Of a stretch of DNA of 64,000 nucleotides, positions 7,953-18,000 are shown in pieces (position 1 is the stretch's first letter; the number at the start of each line of letters is the position of its first letter). The translations under genes were made by a program, and so were the position numbers. A model generated the notes under the pieces. That model was not told the origin of the DNA, did no database searches, and saw nothing but the letters and a program-made list of their open reading frames with translations. The stretch comes from TMP-86 sp039807285 (GTDB taxonomy: Bacteria; Pseudomonadota; Gammaproteobacteria; Steroidobacterales; Steroidobacteraceae). The DNA lies in the NCBI GenBank assembly GCA_044226785.1, contig JBGAGK010000008.1, positions 62,001-126,000 on the forward strand, given 5' to 3'.

Positions 7953-9902
7953 TCAGCGGGGTATCGACGGCACGATCGGCAGGATGATCCGCGACGGGTG
8001 CCGGGCGTCGTGATAGATGGTATTTTCCGCCACCTGCCATCGGCGATTGTCACCGGGCGGCTCGCCGGTATCGGGGTTCACATCGAATCGCGGAAAGTTG
8101 CTGCTGGAAATATCCACACGGATCCGGTGCCCGCGCTGGAAGACCAGAGCGGTTGAATACAGCTCGATGGTGAACTCATGGGCTTCACCTGGCTTGAGCA
8201 TCCGCGCCTGCTTCGGTGAATCACCATGACGGGCGCGAACGATGCCGTCGGCGATGTTGAGCTCCAGTCCTGCAGGAAAATCCCTGCTCGGCGGATAGAC
8301 ATCGACCAGCTTGGCGGTGAAATCCGTGTCCGGCGCATTCGAACTGGCCCACAGCCTCACGACCAGCGGTCCCGTTACCTCCATGTCCTGCGGCAGGGGT
8401 GGTGTGAGGAATACCAGCACATCCGCGCGGGCGGACAGTGGCAGGGTGTCCGTGCACAGCCAGATCTCTTTCGAGCATCGCTGATCCTGCGCTCCGACAC
8501 TGACCACCGGGCCGAACGAGGAGATGTTGCCTCCGATGGTGGGCACCGGATGCCTGGGATCGAAGGTGTAGCGCGTGGGTGTGGAAGCCCCGGGCGGCTC
8601 CGGTGACAGGATGCCGTCCGCATGCAGGTAGTAAGGCGTATTCACCGCACGTGACAGGGGCCACTCCTGTTCGTCGCGCCAGTGGCCGCCGACGAAGACC
8701 CGCCCGTCGGGCGTCCTGTGGGCATCACCACCACCCATGATGAACAGGCGCACGGGTGGAGCGGTGTCGATGCCGTTGGAGATGCCCTTGAGCCAGTGGT
8801 CGAACCACGTTCTTTCCAGGTCATTGCGATTGACGATGGCCTGCGGCCCGAACTCGGCCATTCCGGCATGCGATTGCTCCTGTCCGTAGTGGGTCCACGG
8901 GCCGATGAGCAGATGCTGTGCATGTTTTGCCCGGGCAAGTGCCGGGTAGCTCAGGTCTGCCACAGACCCGTTCCATGAGTCGTACCATCCGGTCACGTGA
9001 TACACGGGAATGTCCTTGTACTGGGCCACGTGATCCACGACGTCGACATTCATGTCGGCCCAGAATGCGCCGTCATCGGCATGCCGCATGGCTTCGACCA
9101 GCCAGTGTTCGTAATCCGGGGCAAATTTCAGCGGTGTCGTTCCAGGGCGAAGGGGCAAGGCTTCGAGATACTCCCTGACGTGATCCTTCAGGCTCATCAG
9201 CGCTGACAGGGTTTCGCGAGGCTGCGCTGCCCGTTCGGCGGCGAGGCTGCTGTCATCGCCCCCGAGAGAGAAGATCCAGTTGAGCCAGCGCAACTCGAAC
9301 GCCCCTTGGTGCCGGATGCCGAATCGGCCGACGTTGCTCACGGCGTCGATGGGGACCATGGCCACGAGGTTCGGGGCATTGGCAATGGCCATGGCGTGCT
9401 GCGTACCTCCTACATAGGAGGCGCCCACGGTCCCCACCTTGCCATTGGACCATGGTTGCTCGCCGATCCACTGGAGCAGGTCGAAACCATCCTTCCCGTC
9501 ATCGACGAGCATGTTCCAGTGGCCTTCCGACTTGTAGCGGCCGCGGACATCCTGGCTTACCACGACATATCCGTGCCGGATCCAGTAGTCTTCCGGCCGG
9601 GCCCATGTGAAATCCTTGTTGTACGGGGTGCGGGACACCACCGCGGGGAATCGCCCCGCGACCGGCTGGCCGTTACGCGAGGGCAGGTAGATGTCGGTTG
9701 CCAGTTTCACACCGTCGCGCATCGGGACCATGACATCCTTCAGGACCAGCACCTGGTAGTCGTGAATCTCCTGAGACGCTTCCTGGCTGCCCGCGCCGGA
9801 GGCTGTATCAGCCGAAAAGGCCGTACCCCCGGTGAGAAGGATGGCCAGGGACGCTGCGAGGATCCAGCGGCTGCTGATGCAGGAAAAAGAGAGGGTGTGC
9901 AT
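7953..9902 (-). CDS. Secreted CocE/NonD-family (peptidase S15-like) hydrolase
   Basis: A 649-aa alpha/beta hydrolase with a C-terminal jelly-roll domain (X-Pro dipeptidyl-peptidase/cocaine esterase family). A signal peptide (about 1-30, ending TAFSA) predicts export. The nucleophile is Ser162 in GASYVGG; the acid is probably in VTGWYDSW and the His in GPWTHYGQ. An Arg/Asp-rich N-terminal block (VVSQDVRGRYKSEG) is typical. I placed the start at 9902, just before the signal peptide. It converges with ipdC and diverges from copC. It probably cleaves an ester or amide, and the substrate is unknown. Confidence 0.87.
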   Translation of the reverse strand: MHTLSFSCISSRWILAASLAILLTGGTAFSADTASGAGSQEASQEIHDYQVLVLKDVMVPMRDGVKLATDIYLPSRNGQPVAGRFPAVVSRTPYNKDFTWARPEDYWIRHGYVVVSQDVRGRYKSEGHWNMLVDDGKDGFDLLQWIGEQPWSNGKVGTVGASYVGGTQHAMAIANAPNLVAMVPIDAVSNVGRFGIRHQGAFELRWLNWIFSLGGDDSSLAAERAAQPRETLSALMSLKDHVREYLEALPLRPGTTPLKFAPDYEHWLVEAMRHADDGAFWADMNVDVVDHVAQYKDIPVYHVTGWYDSWNGSVADLSYPALARAKHAQHLLIGPWTHYGQEQSHAGMAEFGPQAIVNRNDLERTWFDHWLKGISNGIDTAPPVRLFIMGGGDAHRTPDGRVFVGGHWRDEQEWPLSRAVNTPYYLHADGILSPEPPGASTPTRYTFDPRHPVPTIGGNISSFGPVVSVGAQDQRCSKEIWLCTDTLPLSARADVLVFLTPPLPQDMEVTGPLVVRLWASSNAPDTDFTAKLVDVYPPSRDFPAGLELNIADGIVRARHGDSPKQARMLKPGEAHEFTIELYSTALVFQRGHRIRVDISSSNFPRFDVNPDTGEPPGDNRRWQVAENTIYHDARHPSRIILPIVPSIPR

Positions 9903-10046
9903 GGAATTTCCGCTTTCCGCGCGTCGGGCGGTGTGGGGTTTCATTCTCCGGGCCGTCGAAATAATATCAGCGCCCGGCGCCGGCGGGGTGGGCACAGGTT
10001 TTTTACGTGGCCCGCACGGGCGTCTCGCACCGGAGGAGGGAAGGAC

Positions 10047-10400
10047 ATGAAAGGAATGTTGCCGACCATCGCTGCAATGCTCGCGATCCTGGCCGGTGTG
10101 GCACGGGCGCACACGCACATCAGGATGTCCAGTCCTGCGGACAACGCCGTCCTGACGGCGCCACCCGCCGAACTCGTGCTGCATTTTTCCGAGGTCACGC
10201 GTCTGACCTCCCTGTCGATCCGGAAGGACGACGAGAAGGACGCAAGCAACCTGGGCCCGCTGCCGAAGTCCGCAGCGCAAGTCCTCAATATCCCGCTGGC
10301 GCCGGTATCACCGGGAAAATACACGGTCTCCTGGCGTGCCGTGGGCGATGACAGCCATGTCATGTCCGGCACGCTGCATTTCTCGGTGCTCGCCCGGTAG
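10047..10400 (+). CDS. copC: CopC-family periplasmic copper-binding protein
   Basis: A 117-aa protein starting after a strong GGAGGAGGG ribosome site. The signal peptide ends at ...GVARA, leaving a mature N-terminus HTHIRMSSPADN. That His1 plus the Asp/His in DDSHVMSG match the Cu(II) site of CopC proteins. The fold is the cupredoxin-like CopC beta-sandwich. The Met-rich Cu(I) loop of plasmid CopC is absent, so it is probably a Cu(II)-only binder. It is followed 16 bp later by copD, the usual pairing for periplasmic copper delivery or import. Confidence 0.9.
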   Translation: MKGMLPTIAAMLAILAGVARAHTHIRMSSPADNAVLTAPPAELVLHFSEVTRLTSLSIRKDDEKDASNLGPLPKSAAQVLNIPLAPVSPGKYTVSWRAVGDDSHVMSGTLHFSVLAR

Positions 10401-10416
10401 AAGGCTGGAGGCGGGC

Positions 10417-11274
10417 ATGCCGGTCGATGTGCTTTCCACGCTGCTTCGTGCGGGAAGCTTCATTGCCATGTTCCAGGCGGGCGGCATCGCGATTTTCCTC
10501 GCGATGTTCGGCCGTCGAATCACGCACGCCAGCCAGCGCGTCCGCCTGACCGGGTTTGTTTCTGCCATTGCCGGGCTGTTGCTGGTATCGGCGCAATACC
10601 TGCTGGAGGCAGCCCGGATGGCAGGTGCGATGACCGGCCTCTTCGATCGCGAGCTGCAGCAGCTGGTGTTCGACTCGCCCATGAGAATGGCCGCGACCGG
10701 GCGGCTGCTGGGTCTGGTGCTGATTGCAGTCACCGTCCGGCGGGAGGGCAGGGTCGCCACCCTGGTCAGCCTGCTGGGCATGTGCTTCATCGTGGCGGGT
10801 TTCACCTTCGTGGGTCACACGGCAGATCACGGAAGGCTGACCGTGATGTCGGTTCCGCTGAGCCTGCATCTGCTGGTGGTTTCGTTCTGGTTTGGCAGTC
10901 TCGCGCCGCTGTACTTCGTCAGCCGGCTCGAACAGCCACCGCGCACCGCCGGGCTCGTGGCCAGCTATTCGCGCATCGCAGGGGTCGTGGTGCCCGGACT
11001 CTTTCTCATGGGTGCGGTGCTGAGCGTGATGCTGTTGAAGGGCTGGGCTGCTTTCGGTGAGCCCTATGGCCGGCTGCTTGCCGCCAAGATCGCGGGGTTT
11101 GCGCTGCTCATGGGGCTGGCATCGCTGAACAAGTGGCGCTTCGGGCCGGCACTGGCCGAAAGTCCTGCTGCCGTTGCTGCATTCCAGCGCACGCTGGTTG
11201 CGGAGTTCCTGCTCATCAGTGCCGTGCTGGCCATCACGGCGGTCATGACGACGTTCTATTCTCCTTCCGACTAA
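10417..11274 (+). CDS. copD: CopD-family inner-membrane copper transport protein
   Basis: A 285-aa polytopic protein with about eight hydrophobic segments. The CopD domain occupies the C-terminal half (SLHLLVVSFWFGSLAPLY, then RIAGVVVPGLF, then LLAAKIAGFALLMGLASLNKWR). Its partner copC is 16 bp upstream. The family moves copper across the inner membrane with CopC. The start at ATG 10417 follows GGCTGGAGG. Its stop overlaps, tail to tail, the stop of the membrane protein on the other strand. Conserved His residues occur in TFVGHTADH and SLHLL. Confidence 0.87.
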   Translation: MPVDVLSTLLRAGSFIAMFQAGGIAIFLAMFGRRITHASQRVRLTGFVSAIAGLLLVSAQYLLEAARMAGAMTGLFDRELQQLVFDSPMRMAATGRLLGLVLIAVTVRREGRVATLVSLLGMCFIVAGFTFVGHTADHGRLTVMSVPLSLHLLVVSFWFGSLAPLYFVSRLEQPPRTAGLVASYSRIAGVVVPGLFLMGAVLSVMLLKGWAAFGEPYGRLLAAKIAGFALLMGLASLNKWRFGPALAESPAAVAAFQRTLVAEFLLISAVLAITAVMTTFYSPSD

Positions 11275-11813
11275 CCCGGATTCCTCACCTGCCTGGATTT
11301 GAGCAGCCCGGTGATGAGACAGCTTGCGGGCAGGGCGATGGCGAGCGCCACAAGGACGTCCACACCCAGGCTGGTGCACCCGAGCAAGGCCGTGCCCAGC
11401 GCGACCAGACTCACGATCAGAAAGTGGGTCGGACCGGGCCGGGTGTTTCCGAGGGCATACCCCGCCCATGAACCGGCCAGCAGACCGCTGGTGCCACAGA
11501 TGGCAAGGCACACCATCGGCGATGTGGACATCATTCCCGCATGCGACTGCACGAGCCCAGCCATCATGGGCAGGAGTCCTGCCGTCAGACCCACATTGGC
11601 GATGAGCAGTCCCTGCCTGCTATGCCATCGGAGCCCGATCAAGGCCAGCCCGAGCAGGATCGGCAGGCCATAGCCCGTGAGCACCTCGCGGTCCAGGGCG
11701 ACGCAGACAACGGATACGGGGACGAGGATCGCGAGAACGCGCATGGCCATCCTGAGCCGCCCGATCTCGTAGGCCCGGCGGGCGCGACCCAACAGATCTG
11801 TCCGGTCATCCAT
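11271..11813 (-). CDS. Small polytopic membrane protein, candidate anti-sigma factor
   Basis: 180 aa: a charged, Arg-rich N-terminal stretch of about 28 residues (DDRTDLLGRARRAYEIGRLR), then five or six hydrophobic helices to a short basic tail. No family recognised. Its ATG lies inside the sigma-factor gene (8-bp overlap: ATG at 11813, sigma stop at 11806), which indicates translational coupling. Membrane proteins encoded directly after an ECF sigma gene are often its anti-sigma factor. The short cytosolic N-terminus could hold the sigma. No zinc-binding HxxxCxxC motif is present, so this remains inference from position and topology. Confidence 0.7.
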   Translation of the reverse strand: MDDRTDLLGRARRAYEIGRLRMAMRVLAILVPVSVVCVALDREVLTGYGLPILLGLALIGLRWHSRQGLLIANVGLTAGLLPMMAGLVQSHAGMMSTSPMVCLAICGTSGLLAGSWAGYALGNTRPGPTHFLIVSLVALGTALLGCTSLGVDVLVALAIALPASCLITGLLKSRQVRNPG

Positions 11814-12345
11814 AGAGCTCACTCCATAAGGCGCGGAGCCGGCCGACGGCCCGCTGCCGGCGCTTGCGGATCGTCACATCCGGAACATCGCTCGACACCT
11901 GCGTGGGTTCGCTGATCCCGAGCGCTTCGCGGTCGGTATCGCTCAGGTTTCCCAACGCATCGAGCAGGGCCTGTTTCAACTGGTCTTCCGCGACGGCATC
12001 TTCCGTCGAAGGTGAACGGGGCATATGTGCTTCCATCTCAGGAAGGTGCGGAACCTCCTTTCTGCGGAAGCGTTTGCGGCGCCACGTCCGGATCTCGTAC
12101 GCCGCGATTGCATAGGCCCAGGTCAGCCCGTCCCGCTTGCGGTCAAAGTCGGCGATGCGCGCGGCAATCTTGATCAGGGTCTCCTGGGCGACATCTTCCG
12201 CATCGGCCTGTTCGCCGATCATCCGGTTCGCGAAGCCAAGAATCACTGGCCACAGTTCGTCCATCAGGATCCTCAACGCGGCGCGGTCACCATCGGCCAG
12301 CTGCATCAGTGCCTCATTGATCAATGTACGACGTGCTGCATCCAT
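11806..12345 (-). CDS. ECF-type RNA polymerase sigma factor
   Basis: A 179-aa sigma-70-family factor. Region 2 is clear (ILGFANRMIGEQADAEDVAQ, the core-binding segment, then the -10-recognition helix ending TWAYAIAAYEIRTWRRKR). Region 4 (about 120-175) has LGNLSDTDREAL and a basic recognition helix TIRKRRQRAVGRLR. I chose ATG 12345: the GTG at 12390 lies at or before the likely transcription start. It is divergent from cusCBA, and both genes carry the same two-box promoter, so this sigma most likely drives itself and the efflux operon, probably in response to copper or envelope stress. Confidence 0.85.
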   Translation of the reverse strand: MDAARRTLINEALMQLADGDRAALRILMDELWPVILGFANRMIGEQADAEDVAQETLIKIAARIADFDRKRDGLTWAYAIAAYEIRTWRRKRFRRKEVPHLPEMEAHMPRSPSTEDAVAEDQLKQALLDALGNLSDTDREALGISEPTQVSSDVPDVTIRKRRQRAVGRLRALWSELYG

Positions 12346-12396
12346 GGCCGGACCATTGTGCCAAGCGATCCGGAGGCTAGCCAGTCGCACCTGTCC

Positions 12397-12425
12397 CCAA
12401 TAGGCGCCTGGAGCCGATCCGTGAC
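12397..12425 (-). promoter_or_regulatory. Two-box promoter of the ECF sigma gene
   Basis: On the minus strand GTCACGGAT (12425-12417), 11 bp, then GCCTATTGG (12405-12397). This matches 18 of 18 box positions, at the same spacing, with the element upstream of cusC. It ends 51 bp before the sigma ATG. Likely -35/-10 boxes read by the ECF sigma itself. Confidence 0.75.
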
Positions 12426-12446
12426 CGGATGTCCGGTGATTCCAGT

Positions 12447-12475
12447 GTCACGGATTCCGGTTTGCCGCCTATTGG
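12447..12475 (+). promoter_or_regulatory. Two-box promoter of cusCBA
   Basis: GTCACGGAT (12447-12455), 11 bp, GCCTATTGG (12467-12475), identical in both boxes and spacing to the divergent sigma-gene element. It ends 28 bp before the cusC ATG, with the SD sequence AGGAG at 12491-12495. The back-to-back pair is separated by only 21 bp. Confidence 0.75.
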
Positions 12476-12503
12476 CTGGCGAAGTTCTGCAGGAGTGTTC
12501 CAG

Positions 12504-13751
12504 ATGCGATGGTCCGGGTGCCTGATGTCGTTCCTGCTCGGTGTGCCCGTGGCCCATGCCGGGGATGTGCCCCTGTCACTCGAGTCGGCTGTCGAGCAGG
12601 CGTTGCGCAGCGCACCGCAGCTCGATGCCCGGGCTGAGGGCGCCGATGCCGCGCGGTCACTGACGGTCAGTGCCGGCCGGCTGCCGGATCCGCAACTGAT
12701 CCTCGGAGTCGACAATCTGCCGGTCTCCGGGCCCGATGCTCTTTCAGCCACCCGCGATGCCATGACCATGCGCAAGGTGGGCCTCATGCAGGAGTTCCCT
12801 TCCGCAAGGAAACGGCGCCTGCAGCGTGAAAGGGCGGAAGCGGAAGCAGGGGTCGCGGATGCCGAACTCCAGCAGTCGCGCCTGGAAGTCGCACGCGATG
12901 TGGCTGCAGCCTGGATTCGCAGAGCCACAGCTGAGGTGTCGTTGCGGGAACTGATGGCGCTGGAGCCCGAAGTGGCGTTGCAGGCAGACGCCGTGCGCGC
13001 CGCCGTTGCATCGGGGCGAAGCACGACTGCCGAAGCGCTGGCGGCCGACACTGAGGTCGGCCAGTTCGCCAATCGCATCCTGCAGATGCGCAGCGAGGTC
13101 CGCAAGGCAACGCTGGATCTGGGCCGGTGGATCGACGTCGACCCGTCGCAGCCGCTGGCGGCAATGCCTTCTTTCGACGAGTTGGCGACTCCCGCAGCCG
13201 CATTGCTGGCGAGCGCCGATCAGCAGGGACCGATGTTGCCCTATGAATCCCGCATGGCCGCTGCGCGTGCGGAAGTCGATCTGGCGGATGCGGAGCGACG
13301 TCCCGACTGGAGCGCCGAACTGGTGTTTGCGAAGCGCGCACCGGATCTGTCCAACATGGTCATGCTGCAATTCCGCGTCGGCCTGCCGCTGTTCACCCGG
13401 CACAGACAGGACCCGGTGGTGAGCGCCCGACATGCCGACCTCAGGCGCCTTGAAGCCGAGCGCGCGACGGCGCTGCGTGCCTACACCACGGAGCTCAAGC
13501 AGATGCTGGCCGACTGGGAACTGCTCGGCAGCCAGATCAGGCGCTACGAGCGGGATCTGCTTCCGCTGGCGCGCGAACGTTCGCGTGCCGCTCTGGCTGC
13601 CTATGGGGCGGGGCGCGGCGAACTGCGCGCCGTTCTCGAAGCCCGCCGCCAGGAGATCGAATTCGTGCTCGACCACGCGCGACTTCAGGGGGAACGCGGA
13701 CGTGACTGGGCATTCCTCCGGTTTGCTTCGCCCCTGCAGGTCCGGTTCTGA
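12504..13751 (+). CDS. cusC: Outer-membrane efflux protein (TolC/CusC-like)
   Basis: A 415-aa outer-membrane channel component. The signal peptide MRWSGCLMSFLLGVPVAHAG is followed by two TolC repeats with long amphipathic helices (for example LQRERAEAEAGVADAELQ and LRALTTELK-like heptads). I chose ATG 12504 with SD AGGAG nine bases upstream; an in-frame ATG at 12429 would place a leader before the signal peptide and overlap the promoter boxes. It is first in a cusCBA order and forms the exit duct for the RND pump. Metal-binding residues are not expected here. Confidence 0.85.
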   Translation: MRWSGCLMSFLLGVPVAHAGDVPLSLESAVEQALRSAPQLDARAEGADAARSLTVSAGRLPDPQLILGVDNLPVSGPDALSATRDAMTMRKVGLMQEFPSARKRRLQRERAEAEAGVADAELQQSRLEVARDVAAAWIRRATAEVSLRELMALEPEVALQADAVRAAVASGRSTTAEALAADTEVGQFANRILQMRSEVRKATLDLGRWIDVDPSQPLAAMPSFDELATPAAALLASADQQGPMLPYESRMAAARAEVDLADAERRPDWSAELVFAKRAPDLSNMVMLQFRVGLPLFTRHRQDPVVSARHADLRRLEAERATALRAYTTELKQMLADWELLGSQIRRYERDLLPLARERSRAALAAYGAGRGELRAVLEARRQEIEFVLDHARLQGERGRDWAFLRFASPLQVRF

Positions 13752-13765
13752 GGATGGATTGAATC

Positions 13766-15025
13766 ATGCGTCAAGAAATGCTGGTGGGTGTGATGGTGGC
13801 GGCGGTCCTCGGGGCTGGTGCCGCGGGCTACTGGATGGGGCATCACCGCGTCCGGACAGACAGTTCCGACAGACCATCGACGCAAGCGACACACGCAGCG
13901 CACGCGTCGCGCACGGACACTGAACATGACAGTGCACGCAAGGTCCTGTACTGGCGCGATCCCATGGTACCCGGATCAAGATTCGACAAGCCGGGCAAAT
14001 CACCCTTCATGGACATGCCCCTGGAACCGGTCTACGCCGACGAGCAGGCCCCGGGCACGGTCAGCGTCGATCCGGACCGGACGCGGTCGCTGGGCATCCG
14101 GATGGGCACCGTGAAGAAGTCGGTGTTGTCGAGGCACCTTCGGGCTGTCGGCAGCATCGCGTTCGACGAACATCGGCTCGAAGTCGTGCAGGCTCGTGTG
14201 GATGGGTACGTGGAGCGTTTGCACCTCAGGGCTCCCCTGGATCGTGTGCGTCGCGGTGAACCCCTGGCGGATCTCGTTGCGCCTCAATGGTTCGAGGCGG
14301 AACAGGAGTATCTGGCGTTGCTGGGTGCGCAGTCGCCGGGCGCGCAGTCGCTGCGGGAGGCTGCGCGTCAGCGACTGGTGGTCCTGGGTGTGCCGGAGCC
14401 AGCGATTCGCCTCATCGAGACCACGCGCACCGCAAGCCGGATCACCCGCATTGCAGCGCCTCTCGACGGTGTCGTCACGGAGCTGGGTGTCCGTCAGGGT
14501 TCTGCATTCCTTCCCGGCACGAACCTGTTCCGGATCAATGGCACCCGTGTGGTCTGGGCCGATGCCCGGATTCCGGAAGAAAAAATGGCGATGGTTCGGG
14601 TGGGGTCGAGGGTGGAGGCAAATGCCACGGGTTGGCCGGGCATCGCATTCGGAGGGCGGGTCGTTGCGCTGTTGCCGGAGGTGGACCCGCAGACGCGCAC
14701 GCTGGGGGCGCGTGTACGGCTGGAGAACAAGGACCAGCGGCTGGTGGCAGGCATGTATGTGACCGTCGAGTTCACCGGGCCCGCGGAAGGTGCGCAGCTG
14801 GTCGTGCCGAGCGAAGCCATCATCTCGACCGGAGAGCGCCATGTCGTGATCGTCGCAGGGGAGGGTGGCAGGTTCGAGGCTGTCGAAGTGACCCCGGGGA
14901 CGGAATCCGGGGGACAGACGGCCATCCTGACCGGCCTTTCAGAGGGCCAGTCAGTGGTGCTTTCGGGGCAGTTCCTGATCGATTCCGAAGCGAGTCTGAG
15001 TGCGGCGATCGAGCGTCTGCGATGA
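13766..15025 (+). CDS. cusB: CusB-type periplasmic adaptor of heavy-metal RND efflux
   Basis: A 419-aa membrane-fusion protein. An N-terminal signal/anchor (VGVMVAAVLGAGAAGYWMG) and a His-rich linker are followed by a heavy-metal-binding-type domain (YWRDPMVPGSRFDKPGKSP then FMDMPLEPVY, residues about 62-90) in which the usual CxxC cysteines are replaced, leaving Met residues. Then come barrel-sandwich, hairpin and beta-barrel domains (EHRLEVVQARVDGYVERLH; VVTELGVRQGSAFLPG; LVVPSEAIISTGERHVV). It bridges CusA and CusC and can pass Cu(I)/Ag(I) by Met residues. The stop overlaps cusA (ATGA). Confidence 0.87.
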   Translation: MRQEMLVGVMVAAVLGAGAAGYWMGHHRVRTDSSDRPSTQATHAAHASRTDTEHDSARKVLYWRDPMVPGSRFDKPGKSPFMDMPLEPVYADEQAPGTVSVDPDRTRSLGIRMGTVKKSVLSRHLRAVGSIAFDEHRLEVVQARVDGYVERLHLRAPLDRVRRGEPLADLVAPQWFEAEQEYLALLGAQSPGAQSLREAARQRLVVLGVPEPAIRLIETTRTASRITRIAAPLDGVVTELGVRQGSAFLPGTNLFRINGTRVVWADARIPEEKMAMVRVGSRVEANATGWPGIAFGGRVVALLPEVDPQTRTLGARVRLENKDQRLVAGMYVTVEFTGPAEGAQLVVPSEAIISTGERHVVIVAGEGGRFEAVEVTPGTESGGQTAILTGLSEGQSVVLSGQFLIDSEASLSAAIERLR

Positions 15026-18000
15026 TCGAGCGACTCATCCGCTGGTCGATCGCCAACCGTTTCCTGGTGTTGCTGGCGACATTCATGGTGGCAGCCTGGG
15101 GCGTATGGGCGGTGCAAAGGATCTCGCTGGACGCGATTCCCGACCTGTCCGATGTGCAGGTGATCGTTCGCACGAGCTTCCCGGGGCAGGCGCCGCAGAT
15201 CGTCGAGAACCAGGTCACCTATCCGCTCGCCACGACCATGATGTCGGTGCCCGGTGCGAAGACCGTGCGCGGCTACTCGATGTTCGGTGACTCGTTCGTC
15301 TACATCCTGTTCGAGGATGGTACTGATCCCTACTGGGCGCGGTCGCGCGTGCTGGAATACCTGAACCAGGTTCAATCGCGCCTGCCCGCGCAGGCCCGGA
15401 CTGCCCTTGGCCCGGATGCCACCGGCGCGGGCTGGGTGTACGAATATGCGCTGGTGGACAGGAGCGGTTCGCACGACCTGTCGCAACTGCGCGCCTTGCA
15501 GGACTGGTTCCTGAAGTATGAGCTCAAGTCCGTCCCGGACGTGGCGGAAGTGGCCTCGGTCGGTGGCATGGTCAGGCAGTACCAGATCGTGCTCGATCCG
15601 GACCGCATGCGCGCCTTCGATATTCCACAGGACCAGGTCATCGAGGCCGTCCAGCGGGCGAACCAGGAAACGGGAGGCTCGGTGCTCGAATTGGGGGAGG
15701 CCGAATACATGGTCCGTGCCTCCGGGTATCTGCGCTCGCTCGAGGACTTTCGCGCAATCCCGTTGAGGACGAGCGGGTCTGGCGTGCCCGTGAGGCTCGG
15801 CGATGTCGCGCGGATCCAGCTGGGTCCGGAGATGCGGCGCGGGATTGCAGAACTGGATGGCGAAGGCGAAGTGGCGGGCGGCATCATCATCATGCGCACC
15901 GGCAAGAATGCACTCACGACCATCAACGCCGTGAAGGCAAAGCTCGCCAGCCTCGCTGCATCCCTGCCGGCGGGTGTGCAGATCGTGCCGACCTACGACC
16001 GGTCGGCCCTGATCAAGCGGGCCGTTGCGAACCTGCAGGGCAAGCTCGTCGAGGAATTCATCGTCGTGGCGCTGGTGTGCGTCGCGTTCCTGCTTCATCT
16101 GCGTTCGGCGTTCGTGGCCATTGTCTCACTGCCCCTGGGGGTGCTGATGGCATTCATCATCATGCATTACCAGGGAGTGAACGCGAACATCATGTCACTG
16201 GGAGGCATTGCGATCGCCATCGGTGCGATGGTGGATGCTGCCGTCGTCATGATCGAGAATGCGCACAAGCACATCGAGGCGTGGCATCGGGAGCACCCTG
16301 GCCTGACCCTGTCCGGCGCGCAGCAGTGGCGGGTGATCGGCGATGCCGCGGCTCAGGTGGGCCCTGCACTGTTCTTCTCGCTCCTGATCATCACGCTGTC
16401 GTTCGTGCCGATATTCACCCTCGAGGCGCAGGAAGGGCGTCTGTTCTCGCCCCTTGCGTATACCAAGACCTATGCCATGGCGGCAGCCGCGGGGCTTGCG
16501 GTGACGCTGGTGCCGGTGCTGATGGGCTATCTGATCCGGGGGCGGATTCCCGGCGAGCAGGTGAATCCGCTCAACCGCGGCCTGGTGAGGTTCTACCGGC
16601 CGATGCTGGCCCGGGCTCTGGCACATCCGCGCGCAGTCCTCTTGGCGGCAGCGCTGATCGCCCTCGCGACGGTGTATCCACTGTCGCGGCTGGGTGGAGA
16701 ATTCCTTCCGCCGCTCGATGAAGGGGATCTCCTGTACATGCCATCGGCCCTTCCGGGCATCTCGGCGGGCAAGGCGGCGGAACTGCTGCAGCGGACCGAC
16801 CGGCTCATCCGGACGGTGCCCGAGGTCGCCCGTGTCTTCGGCAAGGCCGGGCGTGCGGAGACCGCGACCGATCCTGCGCCCCTGGAGATGTTCGAGACCA
16901 CGATTCAGCTGAAGCCGCGGGATCAGTGGCGGCCGGGGATGACCATGGACGGTCTGGTGCAGGAACTGGACCGCACGGTGAAGGTTCCCGGACTTTCGAA
17001 TGTCTGGGTGCCGCCCATCCGCAATCGCATCGACATGCTGGCCACCGGCATCAAGACTCCGGTGGGCATCAAGGTGTCGGGTACGGACCCCGGTCAGGTC
17101 GACCGGCTGGCCCGGGAGATCGCGCATCGGGTCAGGCAGGTGCCCGGCGTGACTTCCGCATTTGCCGAACGTCTTGCCGGCGGGCGCTACATCGACGTGG
17201 ACATCGATCGGGCAAGCGCGGCCCGCTACGGGTTCAACCTCGCGGACGTGCAGGGTGTGGTCGCATACGCCATCGGAGGCGACAACATTGGCGAGGTGGT
17301 CGATGGCCGGCAGCGCTTTCCCATCAACCTGCGCTATCCGCGCGAGGTCCGCGATTCCGTGCAGAAGCTTCGCGACCTGCCGGTGCTGGCGGCACGCGGC
17401 GCGCAGATCCGCCTGGGCGATGTGGCCGCCATCCGCATCGGTGACGGCCCGCCGATGATCAAGAGCGAAAATGCACGTCTGTCCGGCGCAGTCCATGTGG
17501 ATCTCCATGGCCGTGACCTGTCCTCCGCCGTGCACGAGATGCAGCAGGCCGTCCGGCAGGACATCAACCTGCCCGCCGGGTATTCGGTCTCATGGTCCGG
17601 ACAATACGAGTTTCTGGAACGGGCGATGGCACGGCTTGCAGTGGTGGTGCCGGCGGTGCTGCTGATCATGTTCGTGCTGCTCTACCTGATCTTCCGGCGC
17701 TTCAGCGAGGCCATCATCATCATGGCCACCCTGCCGTTTGCACTGGCCGGAGGCTTCTGGCTGATGCTGATCCTCGGCTATGACCTGTCAGTGGCCTCTG
17801 CCGTGGGCTTCGTTGCGCTCGGTGGTGTGTCGGCCGAGATCGGCGTGGTGATGCTGGTGTATCTGAACCAGGCGGTCCAGGCCCGCAGATCCGGTGCGGG
17901 TCTGAATGGCGAGTCAGATCTCCTCGAGGCAATCATCGAGGGTGCCGCTCATCGCATCCGCCCGGTTGCCATGACCGTCGCGGTGATCATGGCCGGCCTC

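Noticed and set aside
12346..12390. Upstream GTG start for the ECF sigma factor
   Set aside because: It lies within a few bases of the predicted transcription start from the two-box promoter, and the extra 15 residues do not look like sigma region 1/2.
16195..17535. 446-codon minus-strand frame inside cusA
   Set aside because: His/Arg/Gln-rich shadow of the RND gene; no start signals or domain.
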